Origin: Synura sp. LO234KE
Taxonomy: Eukaryota; Sar; Synurophyceae; Synurales; Mallomonadaceae
Length of the DNA: 19,637 bases
Reading direction: 5' to 3'
NCBI GenBank assembly: GCA_015143735.1
Contig: VKHC01000092.1
Span: 1 to 19,637 of the forward strand
This document shows positions 17,169-19,637 of this stretch, in pieces. The notes beneath the pieces were generated by a model. The model had not been told where the DNA came from, ran no database searches, and worked only from the letters and a program-made list of their open reading frames with translations. A program made the translations under genes and the position numbers. Positions within the stretch are counted from its first letter, which is position 1; every line of letters starts with the position of its first letter.

Positions 17169-18773
17169 ACGAATATTCTCCAGAATTTTTCCAAATTTCC
17201 GAGGCTCCAAACTTAAAACCATTTCTCCGTGTGGAGAGTTTTATCTGACGCTCTACCGTCTGTTCAGTCCGCCATAGAACCTTCGGGACGTAACGTAGTT
17301 TGGACAAACCGAACACTCTTCTACCTTAGAGCAAGTATCTAAAGAACAGTCGTCAGGAGGCGTGAGTACAGGTTAACAGGTATGAAACGGGAGAAGGCTG
17401 GGGTCGCGACTTGGGATGATCAATTGAAGAAACCCACGGGTCACCGAAGTGAGTTACCTGGAGAGCCCGGGAGAGATCCGAGATCGCCGTCTCTGTGCTT
17501 TCCAGACAAAACGAGTGCCAATAGAGGTCTCGAGCGTTGCGTGTTCCCGCTACCAGGAACAGGGAGATTGATCGACTCGATTCCCCGTGTCCCTGCGTTT
17601 TCACTCCGCCACTCAATCTGCAGCCTCATCGCCTTTCACTTGCGAAGAGGTGTGGTGTGTCTGCGCAAGAGTCCGCCCTATAACTACATCGCTAGGAAGC
17701 CTTGCAGTGTTATTGGCGGAATGTATGAATTACCTGATTCTTATTCGCCAGAGGTTTGTAAAAGATTTTGCCGAAAGTTTCACCAAATACTCATCATTAG
17801 AGAGTTAATGATAAACCGGCTATCTTGGTGACCATGGGGTCTAACCCCAGCGGAAGAGGTGTGGCTGTCAACAGCTAGCTTCTGATCTGAACCAAGGGAT
17901 GATAAACGGCGAGAAGGATTTCCGTTCTATCGGTCCTCTCAAGGGAAGCTTCACTCAAGGCTGGGTCTCAGGACGATATGATGATTTGGTACCTACACTT
18001 ATCTTCCACTTGAGCATGTTTTGCAGAGATAACAGAATCCACACTAGCTGACCGCGATCCGCCAGTACGTAGAAGTACAGACAGATTAGGGAATTTAAGA
18101 TTGCTTTGCACAATGCGCTCTGAAAAGAACTTGAGGTTTGAGTCGCAAATTGGACTTCTCAGAGGCAAGGCTTCCTTTCAACATTATGATATTGTATACA
18201 AGATACAATTGGAAAACTATGCAGACTGTTGACCTTGTTGAAGCGACGGTTGGAGATATTGAGAGGAGAGAACTTATTGTGACCATAAAGGCAGATGTTG
18301 AAAGGGCGAGCGCAGACAATGTTTTTGAATAGGTATAGGGCTTTGGGTAAACTTAAATCATTTAGTCAACGAGCTATTAAGTGTCCCGTAAAGTCTCAAC
18401 CTGCTGCTATAGGAGCCGTGAGATTAGAAGAACATCGTTTACCAGGGATGGCCGTGGAAGCTGGTCTCTGTTAATATATCGGTAAAGCCTTAGATTATTT
18501 CCACCTATAAAGTATTTTTATATCCCTCGGTCGCCTACTGTTATTCTCATCATCGTGACTATTGTGTATTTATTGGTTTTTAATAGGTTGCTCAACTTCC
18601 CGTTCGAGCTATTCTTCTTATTCTCTGTCGCCTACTGTTGGCGAGAGCTTTTCATTTCATTTGGGCATCTTCTACTACGATCATGTTTCTAATGAAGATG
18701 TCTTGTGGGCTCATTCGGCTCAGCTCAGCAGGAAGGTCCAATAAGAGTACGATTCTCAAGACGTTATCTCTGA
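17169..18773. other. low-information region, no supported gene
   Basis: Short open frames on both strands at 17382-17831 and 18138-18332 show no recognised domain. I looked for a copia RT (a YVDD-like block) upstream of the RNase H remnant and found none. A 13-mer, GTCGCCTACTGTT, occurs at 18530-18542 and 18627-18639. The sequence is probably eroded transposon or intergenic DNA. Confidence 0.4.
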
Positions 18774-19070
18774 GTCGTATGTTTTACCCTAGGCCAATCA
18801 CATGATTGTTTCAGTCCTCCGCGCCTATACAACACTTCCAAAGTCGAGATTTGTCAATCTGCTCTTGTTCATGGAGTTGGTAAACACTTTTTGAGGAACA
18901 GCACGGACTATGCCAAGACTAAGCATATTTCTATTGTTGCGGGACGTATCGCGATGCTGAAGATCCCTACGAAGGGCAATTCAGCAAATATCTTAACAAA
19001 ACTGCTGCTTGCAGAAGCTAACCTGGACACACAAGTCTTGTCTAGTTGTGAATATCTATCCAGAAGCTAA
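18774..19070 (+). pseudogene. Ty1/copia polyprotein RNase H C-terminal remnant
   Basis: A 98-codon open frame (after a TGA at 18771 and ending in TAA 19068-19070) contains CQSALVHGVGK, DYAKTKHISI and then IPTKGNSANILTKLLLAE. The order and spacing match the end of copia RNase H: (D)NQSA, then T-K-H-I-D, then P-T-x-x-x-x-A-D-I-L-T-K-x-L. Changes from the consensus are visible: the Asp of the DNQ motif is not preserved in this frame, TKHID reads TKHIS, and ADILTK reads ANILTK, so the conserved acids are lost. Only this tail of the element is recognisable. In complete copies the 3' LTR follows closely. Confidence 0.75.
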
Positions 19071-19637
19071 AGGCTATTATTAATGATTGTGTATAAGTAC
19101 TCAGTTATTCGGAAGAGTGCCCTTGTGCTTGGTGCTTAGCTTTAGGACGGGACGTGATCATTAGCTACTACTTTCCCTTTACAAATTTCTAAGAGACGTT
19201 CTTTTTGTGAACATAACCACATATTTTTCAGTCCTAGTACATAAATGTCAATAAAGACTCCGACATGCTCTGTTTGTTCAACTAAGCGGTGTTGTCAGAA
19301 AATCAGGTAATACAAACCAGGACGGGGCTCTCTTTTTCAGTCAGTATGAGAGAGTATTGTGATATGAGGTTTACCCTAAGCAGTCTAGCTTGGAGCGGTG
19401 CTTCACACTTCTAACTAGTATAGAATGTACTTCCTAAGTGTCTAAAATGTTGCTAGTTAGTTGCTAGGTACTTCGGGGGTTTTAAGTGTCAGAAAGATAT
19501 AAGTTATTTGTACTCTATTTAAATCACTGAAAGTTTATTGCCATGAACGAACATCTGTACATTGTGCCGCAGCTACTCCTCCAACACAGTTCGGCTCTGA
19601 GAAAGCGCGCGGTAGGTCTTACTTACGCTTATTAGTC
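19071..19637 (+). other. non-coding, possible copia 3' sequence
   Basis: No ORF of note. An AATAAA at 19250-19255, about 180 nt after the copia stop, could belong to an LTR. A short direct repeat TTGCTAG recurs near 19451 and 19462. No clear polypurine tract and no TG...CA bounds could be fixed, and the 5' LTR is not in the window, so I do not call an LTR. Confidence 0.3.

Noticed and set aside
17820-17875. tRNA-like TGGGGTCTAACCCCA hairpin
   Set aside because: The 5-nt loop lacks the TTCRA pattern of a T arm, and no D arm, anticodon arm or acceptor stem could be fitted.
18138-18332. Possible copia RT fragment (IKADVERAS resembling the D-V-K-x-A motif)
   Set aside because: Spacing to the preceding residues does not fit, the following residues do not match, and no YVDD block is nearby.
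19071-19637. Complete 3' LTR of the copia remnant
   Set aside because: No defined polypurine tract, TG/CA ends or second LTR copy in the window.

Overview
The window comes from an intron-bearing eukaryotic nuclear genome. One host gene has five exons joined by GT-AG introns, and most of the remainder is retrotransposon debris and low-information intergenic sequence. The two transposon types (a LINE with an AP-like endonuclease and a Ty1/copia fragment), the small introns of two junctions (85 and 115 nt) and the RRM gene would fit a fungus or protist, but I cannot name the organism from sequence alone. No prokaryotic operon, CRISPR array, rRNA or convincing tRNA is visible.

Layout, left to right. 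Positions 1-173 may hold the end of a neighbouring gene. Positions 174-1116 show nothing I can support. Positions 1117-1419 form a 300-base, almost perfectly self-complementary hairpin with a 3-base loop, either a foldback element or a hairpin-RNA source. Positions 1811-5174 carry the only apparently intact gene: a 647-residue ELAV/Hu-like RNA-binding protein with two good RRMs at the N terminus, a long disordered middle and a degenerate third RRM at the C terminus. Its 927-nt first intron contains two families of short repeats. A polyadenylation-type AATAAA lies about 130 nt after the stop.

Positions of about 5797 to 14030 are one GC-rich, 5'-truncated, plus-strand non-LTR retrotransposon. 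Reading through its damage, the domain order is: unrecognised N-terminal region, AP-like endonuclease, reverse transcriptase, a possible weak RNase H-like relic, a CCHC-type zinc motif, an RNase H1-type hybrid-binding domain (HBD), then RNase H with all its catalytic positions. The fragments fall into adjoining reading frames and look like a single long ancestral ORF, now broken by about seven in-frame stops, about eight frameshifts (two at G homopolymers) and a deletion that removed RT motif A. This copy cannot be active. The HBD plus RNase H at the end of a LINE is its most unusual feature.

Positions of about 14326 to 17330 contain two direct, diverged copies of a segment whose coding trace is on the minus strand, and a smaller repeated block near 16900 and 17110. 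I do not recognise the encoded protein. Positions 17400-18773 show nothing firm. Positions 18774-19070 keep the C-terminal RNase H end of a Ty1/copia polyprotein, and 19071-19637 may include its 3' non-coding sequence. Apart from the RRM gene the window reads as a graveyard of mobile elements. I found no convincing novel defence or enzymatic system.
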